A stretch of DNA of 64,000 nucleotides from Helicobacter ailurogastricus (GCF_001282945.1 NZ_CDMG01000009.1:287504-351503); one strand, 5' to 3'; positions 18,690 through 26,702 are shown, counted from the first letter of the stretch. Numbers and translations: made by a program. The notes: generated by a model from the sequence alone, not told the origin.

Positions 18690-19700
18690 CTATAAATACA
18701 CCATCCTAGCATAGGGTTTGGGGATTTCGATCTCTTGGCCCAAGCTTAGAGCCGCATTAAAGCACCAAAAGGGGTTTTTCAACAAAGCCCGCGCTAAATA
18801 GATGGCATCCACGACCTGACTACCCACTAACCTTTGTGCCATTTTGGGCTCTTCAAGAGCACCACCTCCGATGGTGGGCTTGCCTAAAGCGTCTCTTAAA
18901 TAACCAGCACTAGAAATTTGGTAGCCCGGATACACTTTAATAGGCACTTCCACCACGCCTCCAGAGCTCACATTTAGGGCATCATACAGAGAGTCTAAAG
19001 GTTCTAAAAGTTGGGCTATTTTTTCAGGGGTGTTGCCCTGTTTATGGTAGTCTGCGGCAGACACGCGCACAGTGAGGGGCAGGTCTATGGTCTCTCTTAG
19101 GCTTTCTAAGATTTCTTGTAAAATCAATGCCCGATTTTTGCCATAGGCATCATTTCTATGGTTGCTTAAGGGGGATAAAAAGCTGCTGAGTAAGTAGCCG
19201 TGTGCGGCGTGGATTTCTAGCGCGTCAAAGCCCGCTTGCTTTGCCCTTAAACCCGCTTGCTTAAACTCTAAAATGACTTGTTTAATGTCGTTGGTATCCA
19301 TTTCTTTAGGCGTGGCGTAAGATTCGTTAAAACGCAAAGCAGAGGGGGCAAGTAATTGGGTGTCTTTAAGTTGCCCCTTTCTGCCCGCATGCCCGATTTG
19401 TAAAGCCACTTTAGAGCCGTATTTGTGGCACTCTTTGACAATCTTAGCTAAACCTTCTATGTGCTTGTCTTCATAAATGCCTAAATCTTCGCTAGAAATG
19501 CGCCCATTGGCACTCACCGCCGCCACTTCAAAGATGATTAAGCCCACTTGCCCAATGGCGCGACTCACATAATGGTAAGTGTGCCAGTCATTAACATGCC
19601 CATCGCGCGCGCTGTATTGGTCCATCGGTGCCATCACCACGCGGTTTTTTAACTCTAAATCTTTGATTTTCCAAGGGCTAAACAATAAAGTTTTGTCCAT
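18690..19700 (-). CDS. Old yellow enzyme-type flavin reductase (NADPH dehydrogenase, YqjM/NamA-like)
   Basis: 336 residues, a single TIM-barrel domain. FMN/substrate motifs seen are APMDQYSA near 24, ALQIGHAGRKGQ near 98 (with Arg typical of the thermophilic-like YqjM class), EIHAAHGYLLSSFLSPLSNHRND near 165 with the paired His, and VGSQVVDAIYLARALLKNP near 300. Members reduce alpha,beta-unsaturated carbonyls and nitro compounds; the natural substrate is unknown. GGAGA 7 bases upstream supports ATG 19700. Its start overlaps the end of rluB by 23 bases. Confidence 0.88.
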   Translation of the reverse strand: MDKTLLFSPWKIKDLELKNRVVMAPMDQYSARDGHVNDWHTYHYVSRAIGQVGLIIFEVAAVSANGRISSEDLGIYEDKHIEGLAKIVKECHKYGSKVALQIGHAGRKGQLKDTQLLAPSALRFNESYATPKEMDTNDIKQVILEFKQAGLRAKQAGFDALEIHAAHGYLLSSFLSPLSNHRNDAYGKNRALILQEILESLRETIDLPLTVRVSAADYHKQGNTPEKIAQLLEPLDSLYDALNVSSGGVVEVPIKVYPGYQISSAGYLRDALGKPTIGGGALEEPKMAQRLVGSQVVDAIYLARALLKNPFWCFNAALSLGQEIEIPKPYARMVYL

Positions 19701-20457
19701 TTTCTTTCTCCATTTGGTCTAAAAAGGCGTGTAAATGCTTGTATTCTTTAGAGTTTAAATAGCGGGTTTTACCTGCAGGCAGGGCGTTTAAAGACACAAA
19801 GCCAAAGCTCACCCGCTTTAAGTCCAAAACCTCCCGTTTAAAATGCCCGAAAAAACGGCGCAACTCTCTATTACGCCCCTCTTGCAAGGTGAGCTTGAGC
19901 TTGGAGTAATTGCGGCCACTTTTAAGCACGCTGGCTTGCATGGGGGCAATGTGGATGGTTTCTACACGACTCTTTTGGTGTGCGCCCTCTTTGCTGGTGG
20001 TTTCTAAACCCCCTTCAAAGGCATCACACATGGCTTGTGTTACGCTCCCATTGATTTTCACTAAATAGGTGCGCTCTAAGTGGCTATGCATCAAAGCATC
20101 CACGACCTTTTTACTGTCGCTCAAAAGCAACAGTCCCATAGACGCGTAATCTAGCCGTCCTATGGGGGTGAAGTGCTGAAACTTATGATCTAGACTGTCA
20201 AAAATGACCTTGCGCCCCCGATCGTCTACGCGGCTCACAAGCTCGCCTTTAGACTTGTGATAGACGATCACGGTGTAATGCTCTTGCTTTTTGATCTTTA
20301 GCAACTTGCCATCTACAAAGATTTTATCGTGGGGGTGAAAGGGTGTGGTGAAAGTGGCTTTGGTGTGTTTGACTTTCACCCGCCCCTGGGCGATCAAAGC
20401 ATCGGCAACACGGCGCGAACAGGGGATGTTATGGGCTAAGAATTGGTTTAAACGCAT
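19678..20457 (-). CDS. rluB: RluB-type 23S rRNA pseudouridine synthase
   Basis: 259 residues from the ATG that overlaps the dnaE stop (TGATG). The N-terminal S4 RNA-binding domain (RLNQFLAHNIPCSRRVADALIAQGRVKV) fills residues 1-60. The catalytic domain has IGRLDYASMGLLLLSDS near 110 with the active Asp, and RNRELRRFFGHF near 213. It isomerises uridine in helix 89-type regions of 23S rRNA, as in E. coli RluB/RsuA relatives. It follows dnaE directly, the order known in H. pylori. Confidence 0.92.
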   Translation of the reverse strand: MRLNQFLAHNIPCSRRVADALIAQGRVKVKHTKATFTTPFHPHDKIFVDGKLLKIKKQEHYTVIVYHKSKGELVSRVDDRGRKVIFDSLDHKFQHFTPIGRLDYASMGLLLLSDSKKVVDALMHSHLERTYLVKINGSVTQAMCDAFEGGLETTSKEGAHQKSRVETIHIAPMQASVLKSGRNYSKLKLTLQEGRNRELRRFFGHFKREVLDLKRVSFGFVSLNALPAGKTRYLNSKEYKHLHAFLDQMEKENGQNFIV

Positions 20458-23400
20458 CAATTATCCAACCATTGGTAGGTCTTAAAATTCTCTTTGATGG
20501 TGGTGTTGACCTTAAAGGCGGTGTTGAAGCGTAGGCGTTTGTTTTGCTCGTAGAAAACCACGGACAGGGCGCGGTTGCCCTTGTGGCTTGTGGCCGCCTC
20601 TTTGAGCTTAGAAAACAAGTCTAAAGACACGCTCGTGTCTAGCACAATGGATAAGGGGATGTGTTGCTCGTCTTGATGCCCTATGACACAAGAGCTTGGG
20701 TTATCGCTAAAGTCCTTGACGATGTCTACGGGCTGTGTGTCCTCTGTGTCCTCTTTTTGGGCTTTGTAGCGCACTTTGGGGATTTTGGCTTGTTTGATGT
20801 TTTCAAAAGTGTCGATCTCCAAGAGGCGCAAGCGGGCGACCTCCTCTTGCTCCTCAATCTTGCACTTAAAGGCTATGGGCAATTCTATGTCTAATTGGTC
20901 TAGGGCGTTTAATTGTTTTTCAAACAACATGAGCTCAAAGCGGCCCGAAAAATCCACAATCGCCGCCTCGCCATAGGGCTTCCCGCTGTTTTTCCCCATT
21001 TTGCGCTTAACATCTAAAACCTTGCCGATGAACACCGCCTGCGAGCCAATTTCCATGCGGGCAATATCCACGCTCTTAGCCACATTTTTTAGGCTCTTGA
21101 TCTGCTCTTTAAACGCGTCTAAAGGGTGCCCTGAAAAATAAAGCCCCATGCACTCGTATTCGTAGTTTAAAAGCGTGTTGGCATCAAATTCCTCATAAAT
21201 CTTTAAATCCAAATGTGCCTTTTCTAACTCTTCGCTAGACATGTTGGCAAACAGCCCCACACTCATCTGGGCGTTGCTCTTGTCTTTTCTACGCCCCTCC
21301 TCACAGATCGCGTCTAAGTTTTCTAGCATGGTGTGGCGGTTGTAGCCTAGCCCATCTAAGCTACCCGACTTCACCAAAGGCTCTAAAATGCGCTTGCTAA
21401 ATTTTGAAAAATCGATTTTGCTGATCAAATCCTCTAGACTCGTGAAAGGCCCGTGTTTTTCGCGAATTTCTACTAGAGTGCCTAAAGGCCCTTCGCCCGC
21501 CCCCTTGATCGCCTCCAGCCCAAAAACAATGACTTTTTCGCCCTTTGTATCTTCTACCTTAAATTGCACATCGGAGGTGTTGACATGGGGGCGTTCGACC
21601 TTGATCCCCATTGAGCTCGCCTCTTCCACATAGTAAGCCACCGATTCAATGTGGCGGCACTCGCTGCTGAGCATCGCCGCCATGAACTCGTGCTTGTAGT
21701 GGGTTTTTAAATAGGCGGTTTGGAAAGTCAGCATCGCATAGGCGGCAGAGTGGGACTTGTTAAAACCATAGCCGGCGAATTTCACGATCAAGTCAAACAA
21801 ATCGCCCGCCTTTTGGCCATCAAAATGATTTTTGATCGCCCCTTGCACGAATTTGGCTTTATTGTCCGCCATGATTTGTGCGTCCTTTTTTCCCATGGCA
21901 CGGCGGATCAAATCCGCCTCCCCTAGTGAAAAGCCCGCAATGGTTTGCACGATTTGCATGACTTGCTCTTGATACACGATCGTGCCATAAGTGGGGCGTA
22001 AAATCGGCTCTAGCGCGTCAAACATATAGGTGATCGGAGCGTTGCCATGTTTGCGGTTGACAAAGTCATCCACCATGCCAGACTCCATAGGCCCAGGGCG
22101 ACCCAAAGCAATGATCGCAATGATGTCCTCAAAGCTAGAGGGGCGCAGGCGTTTGTTTAAGGTTTGGAACATGCCCGACTCGATTTGGAAGATCCCCACC
22201 GTGTTGCCCTCTTGGATCGTGGCATAGACTTTAGGGTCGTCCATATCCACACTCAAAAAGTCGATCTTTTTGTGGCTGTATTTTTCAATGATTTTTAGGG
22301 CATCGTGGATCACCGTGAGCGTTTTTAACCCCAAAAAGTCAAACTTGATGAGATCAATGGCTTCTAGGTACTTCATGGAGTATTGCGTGACAATGCCCCC
22401 CGTGCGCTCACTTGTGTAAAGGGGGGATTTGTACCAAAGCTCCCTTTCGCTATCCACCACCAAAGCAGCGGCGTGCTTGCCTGCCGAGCGATTCAAATTT
22501 TCTAGACGCAAAGAAAAATCCCAAACCTGCTTGGCTAGCTGATCCCTCTCAATCAAGGCTTGGATTTTAGGCTCTAGCTCGAAGGCTTCTTGCAAGGTGA
22601 TCCCTAGCCGATTGGGGATCAATTTTGCCATCTCATCGGCTTGTTTGTAGGGCATGTCTAGCACCCGTGCGACATCTCTAATCACGCCCTTAGCCAGCAT
22701 TTTATTGAAGGTGATCACTTGGGCGACATTGTATTTGCCGTATTTGGCAATCATGTAATCGAGCATTTCGCCCCGTCGTCTTTGGCAAAAGTCGGTGTCA
22801 ATATCGGGCATGCTCACCCGCTCGGGATTTAAGAAGCGCTCAAAGAGTAGATCGTATTTGAGCGGATCGATGTCCGTGATTTGCAAACAAAAAGCGACCA
22901 AGCTGCCCGCCGCACTGCCCCGCCCGGGGCCTACGGGGATGTTATTCTCCCTGGCGTGGCGGATAAAATCCCACACAATCAGCATATAGCCTGCAAATTT
23001 CATCTCGCTAATGATCTTAATTTCGTATTCTAGCCGTTTAGCGTATTTGGCGTGTTGGCTAGGCTCGATGATCTCTAGGCGTTTTTTAAGCCCCTCTCTA
23101 GCTTTGTGGGCGAAGTAAGCTTTATCGTCCTCAAGGTCTAGCCCCTCGTTTTTAGCATACTCTTTAGTAAATTTAAAGTGGGGGGGGGTGGGGGGGTTGG
23201 TGTCGTTCTTTAAATCGATCTCTAAATGGCATTTGTCGGCGATCTCTTGGGTGTGCTCTAGGGCTTCGGGAATGTCGGCAAAGAGCCTTGCCATCTCTTG
23301 GGGAGTCTTGATATAAAACTCATGCACAGAGTGTTTGAGCCGTTCGGTGTCATTCAGGGTCTTGCCCATCGCCACACACATGGCGACTTCTTGGGCGCTC

Positions 23401-24065
23401 GCGTCCTCTTTGTTGGTGTAGTGGGTGTCGTTGGTGGCGATCAGCTTAATGCCCGTTTCTTTAGAGAGCCTGATGATCTGCTCGTCAATGGCGAGTTGGT
23501 CGGCAATGCCATGGCGCATGATCTCCATATAAAAATCGTCCCCGAAAATGTCTTGGTATTCTAGGGCAATGCGTTTAGCCTCCTCATAGCCCTTTGCCCC
23601 GAATTTTTTATTGCGCGGGTTGTTGTCGTTTAAATGCCAGTTGATTTCGCCTTGTAGGCATGCACTCGAGCAAATCAGCCCTTGAGCGCGCTCTCTCAAA
23701 ATCTTTTTATTGATGCGGGGGTAGTAGTAAAACCCCTCCAAAAAAGCCTGTGAGCTTAAATACATTAAGTTTTGGTAGCCCTCTTGGTCTTTGGCGTATA
23801 AGCACAGGTGGAAGCGCTGCCGGGATTGTTTGTCGTTTAAGTTTTCGGCGTTGTGTAGATAGGTTTCAATGCCGATGATGGGCTTGATCCCCTCTTTTTT
23901 CATGCAAGTGTAAAAGTCGATCGCCCCAAACATATTCCCGTGGTCAGTCATGCTCACACTTGTCATGCCCAACTCTTTGATCTTTTTAGCTAAAGCTTTG
24001 ATTTTGTTCGCGCCATCGAGCAAAGAATATTCAGTGTGCAGGTGTAGGTGGGTGTAGTTTTGCAT
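20457..24065 (-). CDS. dnaE: DNA polymerase III alpha subunit
   Basis: 1202 residues. It is the replicative polymerase. The PHP domain (HLHTEYSLLDG at residues 7-17 and MTDHGNMFG near 40) is followed by the palm with PDIDTDF near 424, carrying two catalytic Asp, and the fingers with GPGRGSAAGSL near 382 and KSHSAAYAMLT near 780. An OB-fold and a C-terminal tau-binding part end the protein. The coding strand near residues 290-297 (NPPTPP) contains a C7-A-C9 tract, unusual for an essential gene. A TATAAT box lies about 25 bp upstream on the minus strand. Confidence 0.97.
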   Translation of the reverse strand: MQNYTHLHLHTEYSLLDGANKIKALAKKIKELGMTSVSMTDHGNMFGAIDFYTCMKKEGIKPIIGIETYLHNAENLNDKQSRQRFHLCLYAKDQEGYQNLMYLSSQAFLEGFYYYPRINKKILRERAQGLICSSACLQGEINWHLNDNNPRNKKFGAKGYEEAKRIALEYQDIFGDDFYMEIMRHGIADQLAIDEQIIRLSKETGIKLIATNDTHYTNKEDASAQEVAMCVAMGKTLNDTERLKHSVHEFYIKTPQEMARLFADIPEALEHTQEIADKCHLEIDLKNDTNPPTPPHFKFTKEYAKNEGLDLEDDKAYFAHKAREGLKKRLEIIEPSQHAKYAKRLEYEIKIISEMKFAGYMLIVWDFIRHARENNIPVGPGRGSAAGSLVAFCLQITDIDPLKYDLLFERFLNPERVSMPDIDTDFCQRRRGEMLDYMIAKYGKYNVAQVITFNKMLAKGVIRDVARVLDMPYKQADEMAKLIPNRLGITLQEAFELEPKIQALIERDQLAKQVWDFSLRLENLNRSAGKHAAALVVDSERELWYKSPLYTSERTGGIVTQYSMKYLEAIDLIKFDFLGLKTLTVIHDALKIIEKYSHKKIDFLSVDMDDPKVYATIQEGNTVGIFQIESGMFQTLNKRLRPSSFEDIIAIIALGRPGPMESGMVDDFVNRKHGNAPITYMFDALEPILRPTYGTIVYQEQVMQIVQTIAGFSLGEADLIRRAMGKKDAQIMADNKAKFVQGAIKNHFDGQKAGDLFDLIVKFAGYGFNKSHSAAYAMLTFQTAYLKTHYKHEFMAAMLSSECRHIESVAYYVEEASSMGIKVERPHVNTSDVQFKVEDTKGEKVIVFGLEAIKGAGEGPLGTLVEIREKHGPFTSLEDLISKIDFSKFSKRILEPLVKSGSLDGLGYNRHTMLENLDAICEEGRRKDKSNAQMSVGLFANMSSEELEKAHLDLKIYEEFDANTLLNYEYECMGLYFSGHPLDAFKEQIKSLKNVAKSVDIARMEIGSQAVFIGKVLDVKRKMGKNSGKPYGEAAIVDFSGRFELMLFEKQLNALDQLDIELPIAFKCKIEEQEEVARLRLLEIDTFENIKQAKIPKVRYKAQKEDTEDTQPVDIVKDFSDNPSSCVIGHQDEQHIPLSIVLDTSVSLDLFSKLKEAATSHKGNRALSVVFYEQNKRLRFNTAFKVNTTIKENFKTYQWLDN
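23180..23196 (-). repeat. Poly-C tract (C7-A-C9) inside dnaE
   Basis: On the plus strand the sequence reads nine G, one T, seven G. In dnaE it codes for a PPTPP stretch. Runs of eight or more C/G slip easily in Helicobacter, where such tracts serve as phase-variation switches. Here a slip would truncate the polymerase. Confidence 0.9.
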
Positions 24066-24086
24066 GGGTATCCTTTATTCCATACT

Positions 24087-24092
24087 ATTATA
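24087..24092 (-). promoter_or_regulatory. -10 box of dnaE
   Basis: TATAAT on the minus strand, 22 bp before the dnaE ATG. An AAAGGA ribosome site lies between them. Sequence match only. Confidence 0.5.
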
Positions 24093-24168
24093 GAAGGGCT
24101 TAAAAATCAAAGGGGTTAAATTGTGGATAAACAGAGGATAAAATAATTTGAAACCTTAAACCGCTTGT

Positions 24169-24580
24169 CTAACCTTTTTGCCCTCTATGCGGGTTTTTAT
24201 CCTCCCTCTTTTCCTTCCTAAATAACTTTAATTGGCTCGCCCCGATGTAAAAGTTTTCTTGATATTCTCTTTTGCGCTTAAAGCATGGATAGCTGACTTT
24301 ACCTAACTTCAAATCTTTAAAGAAGTTTTGAAAAGCTAAATTGAGATGATGAAAGGGCGTTTAGTCGCCCATTTTTTAAACTTTATACACAAATGAGGTG
24401 AGTTTCTTTAATTTGAGCACATTAAACCCTTTCTTTAGGGCAAAATGATTAGTTTTGATGCCCTTTTGTCATTCTCTTTCCACTTCGCTAAACCACAATT
24501 AAACCCCAATTTATAGGCAAGCCGCGCACAGCCAAACCCTTTTTTAAAGTGGGTTTGGGCTTTGATATTTTAGATTTCAT
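24169..24580 (-). pseudogene. tnpB: Decayed TnpB (IS200/IS605-type OrfB) N-terminal fragment
   Basis: Read on the minus strand, three frames each hold pieces of a TnpB start. From ATG at 24578-24580 there is MKSKISKPK, then in another frame GFGCARLAYKLGFNCGLAKW, then NHFALKKGFNVLKLKKL, and then the clearest block NLAFQNFFKDLKLGKVSYP with CFKRKREYQENFYIG. This order is that of IS605 OrfB proteins (FGCxRxxYN, LxxAFxNFF, PxFKxK). Several stops and frame changes lie between the pieces. The reading ends at a stop at 24169, so the RuvC-like catalytic part is missing. No OrfA, no intact ends and no guide RNA were found. It is a scar of an old insertion at the edge of the accessory island. Confidence 0.7.
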
Positions 24581-24639
24581 TTTGCTGTTTTTGACCCCTT
24601 GCCATCTGTGAGTCACCCATCCTCTAAAATTTGCAAGAA

Positions 24640-24917
24640 TTTATACAAGATTCGCGCCTGTTCGATCTCATCAAATCAGGGCAGACAAAAGAGCCTTTTT
24701 GCACAGCTTTGTGAGCTGGTCCACTCTTCAAAGCCCACATACCCCGGCGGGTGTGCGCGCGCAGGCGATGAGCAAGTCGGGCGAGCTCATTGAGGACTTT
24801 TTATTTTGCAATAGCGCTAGAAGTGTCAATGTCTGCAACGCCCCAAGCCCTGCGGCCACCTCGGCTATCCCCATAGGCCAGCACATTTTAGAGCAGTTGG
24901 AGGGGATGATGGGGTAG
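24640..24917 (+). pseudogene. C-terminal remnant of an FAD-dependent oxidoreductase (LhgO/Mqo-like)
   Basis: A plus-strand frame ending at a TAG at 24915-24917 carries motifs of the DAO-type oxidoreductase C-terminus: DKRAFLHSF, then TPAGVRAQAMSKSGELIEDF, then NAPSPAATSAIPIGQHIL. The pattern AGVRAQ...G.L..DF...NAPSPAAT matches L-2-hydroxyglutarate oxidase and malate:quinone-type proteins as I recall them. No start codon, ribosome site or FAD-binding N-terminus precedes it, so only about 90 residues of a roughly 400-residue enzyme remain. It is oriented against the tnpB fragment. The family call rests on motif memory. Confidence 0.5.
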
Positions 24918-24953
24918 GGGGTGTAAGCCTTGCAACAGCCTATTGGAGCGGTG

Positions 24954-24985
24954 CCAAAAAACTAAGACCCCTTGTCTAGTTTTGT
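24954..24985 (-). terminator. Terminator of the accessory operon
   Basis: On the minus strand AAAACTAGAC, loop AAGGG, then GTCTTAGTTTT followed by further T form a hairpin with a T-run. It overlaps the stop codon (24976-24978) of the last gene of the operon. The other strand also ends in T-rich sequence, so it might work both ways. Confidence 0.6.
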
Positions 24986-25335
24986 TTTTTGGGGTGTCTT
25001 ACAGCGATCGTGTTTGCTTTGACCTTAAAGGACTCGTTTGTGGGGGGATTGTGTCTAGGGCATACAGGCACGATCCACCATCTCTCCCCATACCCCTTAA
25101 TTTTCACATGTGCTCCAAACTCCGCATCATTATGACAATCCAAATAACAACATGGAATTTTCATGTGTTTGCGGTAATAGTCAATCCAAGAATCATAACC
25201 AAAGTCTTGTGCTTTAGAGTCGCTACTTCCCTCGACATGTTTGACAGTGGTTTTCTCATCAATTTCAATGCTCTGTGGGGTGTTTTGGTTCGCCTTATCA
25301 TCTTCCATTGATATCAAATCAAACAATCTTGGCAT
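24976..25335 (-). CDS. Small Cys/His (treble-clef/HNH-like) protein, paralogue 2
   Basis: 119 residues from ATG with AAGGAG seven bases upstream. No known name. The first 45 residues are polar and probably disordered. The rest reads SWIDYYRKH, then C62, C63 and C67, then GAHVKIKG with H76, then IVPVCPRHN with C92 and H95. This CxxxC...H...CxxH spacing suggests a zinc-bound finger related to the HNH/treble-clef fold, though the catalytic His pair of a nuclease is not clear. It is related to the protein at 26308-26637 over about 65 residues. It is the last gene of a four-gene operon, 17 bp after the LRAT-like gene. Confidence 0.75.
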   Translation of the reverse strand: MPRLFDLISMEDDKANQNTPQSIEIDEKTTVKHVEGSSDSKAQDFGYDSWIDYYRKHMKIPCCYLDCHNDAEFGAHVKIKGYGERWWIVPVCPRHNPPTNESFKVKANTIAVRHPKKQN

Positions 25336-25352
25336 TTTTTGCTCCTTAAAGT

Positions 25353-25895
25353 TTATTTATACTTCCACCACCGCCAGCAGTCCATGCGTAGATTTTTTCC
25401 AACATCGCTAGGATTTACAATACGGATTTCATCCTGCTCGTTTTTTGTAAAACACTCCGCAGTAAAACCATGGCAGTTGCTTGTAAGTGGGTTATAGTTT
25501 CTCTTTTCCCCCTCGTGTTTTTCTGCATACTCGGCTGCCTTTGGATCTCCAACCGCCTTTCTATCTTTACATGAAACAAAAATGGGCTTGCCATCAGAAA
25601 ATCCCTTAACATCACAAGGCTCGACATGACCTGTTTTTCTCAAATGTATGATTTTTCCACCACCGATATAAACACCCGAGTGTGAAAACTTCTTTCCAAT
25701 TAAATCACACAACACCATGCTCCCCTCAGCAGGTTCGCCATCGATTGGATCATTGTTAGACCAATCATCTTCTCTGTGAATTGGATAGTCCGCTATCACA
25801 TGTTCATAAAACTCGCTCACTATTTCATCGGCTAGCTCTAGTGTTTTCTTCCCTAAGAATGCCCCAACCAGTGGCATGATGATCAAGGGTAACAT
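25353..25895 (-). CDS. LRAT/NlpC-P60-like predicted thiol hydrolase or acyltransferase
   Basis: 180 residues. Residues 1-16 are hydrophobic and could anchor the protein in a membrane. Residues 55-145 show the LRAT-type permuted papain fold: GSMVLCDL near 58, HSGVYIGGGKIIH with H72 and H84, and TSNCHGFTAECF with the predicted nucleophile C141. LRAT-like enzymes cleave or transfer acyl groups of lipids or peptides; the substrate here is unknown. The C-terminal 30 residues end in CWRWWKYK. Its start follows the TerB-like gene by nine bases with GGGGGAGCAAATG as leader. The combination with TerB suggests a stress or defence role, which is inference. Confidence 0.78.
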   Translation of the reverse strand: MLPLIIMPLVGAFLGKKTLELADEIVSEFYEHVIADYPIHREDDWSNNDPIDGEPAEGSMVLCDLIGKKFSHSGVYIGGGKIIHLRKTGHVEPCDVKGFSDGKPIFVSCKDRKAVGDPKAAEYAEKHEGEKRNYNPLTSNCHGFTAECFTKNEQDEIRIVNPSDVGKNLRMDCWRWWKYK

Positions 25896-25904
25896 TTGCT
25901 CCCC

Positions 25905-26291
25905 CTAATCCAACAACTTGACCGCTTCTTGATAAAGCATAAAGTTTTTCACCACCCAGTCCTTAAACTGATCCACTTTGTGGGTGGAGACTCCCATTTC
26001 TTTGGCGTAAGAGTAAATGGTGTCCCTTTCGTTGTCATGCCAACGGCTATCGGCTAAAGCCACAGAGACTAGCTCTAACAATGCGGCATGTTTAGCATGG
26101 TTGGTAGTAAAAAGTTTGCCTAGCTCGCTTAAAGGCACTTCTTTTTCACTAATGCCATATTCGCATTGTTTTTTGATCACATCCAACGCGCCTAGTTGCA
26201 ATTCGTGCAACACGCCATCGGCTTCAATGACTTTTCTTGCTAAATACAAGAACACTTGTTGTTGCTCAACGCTTAAATCTTGGATAAACAT
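25905..26291 (-). CDS. TerB-like protein (tellurite-resistance/DUF533-type fold)
   Basis: 128 residues, all alpha-helical. Two similar halves each have an acidic helix start: ARKVIEADGVLHELQLGAL near residue 16-34 and LADSRWHDNERDTIYSYAKEMGVS near 78-102. This ADG/D...E pattern is the metal-binding signature of the TerB fold. TerB proteins occur in membrane-linked stress and defence modules. The start has AAAGGAGCAAAC just before ATG, nearly the same leader as its neighbours. It is second in the operon, 16 bp after paralogue 1. No other ter genes are in the window. Confidence 0.75.
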   Translation of the reverse strand: MFIQDLSVEQQQVFLYLARKVIEADGVLHELQLGALDVIKKQCEYGISEKEVPLSELGKLFTTNHAKHAALLELVSVALADSRWHDNERDTIYSYAKEMGVSTHKVDQFKDWVVKNFMLYQEAVKLLD

Positions 26292-26307
26292 GTTTGCTCC
26301 TTTGTTG

Positions 26308-26637
26308 TTAGGGTTGATTTTCTAAAACTTGTGGCACGGCTCTAGTACCACTATTAACCGTAAAGGTTTGATTGCCTTTAGGGTTATGACTCTTACACAC
26401 AGGCACAATAAAGTATTTATTGCCAATGCTTTTCACCTTGACATGCGCACCGATGACGGCTTCTTGCGTACATCTGAGATAGCAACAAGTCAAGACAGAA
26501 AGATTGGAATACTTTCTATAAAAATCAATCCAAGATTGTGGCTCACCATAACTTGGAATGTATCTATCTGTGCCACTAATGTGTTGCACTTCCTCTTGCG
26601 CCAGCGTTTTATATTCTGGGCGATAATCACTAGCCAA
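26308..26637 (-). CDS. Small Cys/His (treble-clef/HNH-like) protein, paralogue 1
   Basis: 109 residues from TTG at 26637 with AAAGGGG five bases upstream; no other start fits better. Core: SWIDFYRKY, then C51, C52 and C56, then GAHVKVKS with H65, then IVPVCKSHN with C81 and H84, then a short beta tail with TRAV. It is a paralogue of the protein at 24976-25335 but has a different N-terminus. The same SWxxYxRK...GAHV...VPxCxxHN pattern is one I associate with uncharacterised small proteins of mobile DNA. It is first in the operon and lies 40 bp after a (GA)6 repeat in the likely promoter. Confidence 0.72.
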   Translation of the reverse strand: MASDYRPEYKTLAQEEVQHISGTDRYIPSYGEPQSWIDFYRKYSNLSVLTCCYLRCTQEAVIGAHVKVKSIGNKYFIVPVCKSHNPKGNQTFTVNSGTRAVPQVLENQP

Positions 26638-26675
26638 ACTAACCCCTTTCTAAAAAAATTAAAAAGGCAAACGGC

Positions 26676-26702
26676 ATTTTAGCGAGAGAGAGAGAGTCAA
26701 GA
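26676..26702 (-). promoter_or_regulatory. Candidate promoter with (CT)n repeat in the spacer
   Basis: On the minus strand TTGACT (a -35-like box) is followed by a CT repeat and then TAAAAT (a -10-like box), about 40 bp before the four-gene operon. The spacer counts 13 bases, four short of the usual 17. Two more repeat units would bring it to 17. This is a sequence reading and not proof of a promoter. Confidence 0.45.
26684..26696. repeat. (GA)6 dinucleotide repeat
   Basis: Six GA units plus a G, read on the plus strand (CT on the minus strand). It is the longest dinucleotide run noticed in the window. Two imperfect copies of a box AAACGGC(GC)ATTTTAG lie on either side of it (about 26669-26683 and 26718-26734). 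Confidence 0.9.

Noticed and set aside
24418-24475. Possible CRISPR-like or omega-RNA element linked to the TnpB fragment
   Set aside because: No regular repeats and no conserved right-end structure were found; the transposon end is deleted.
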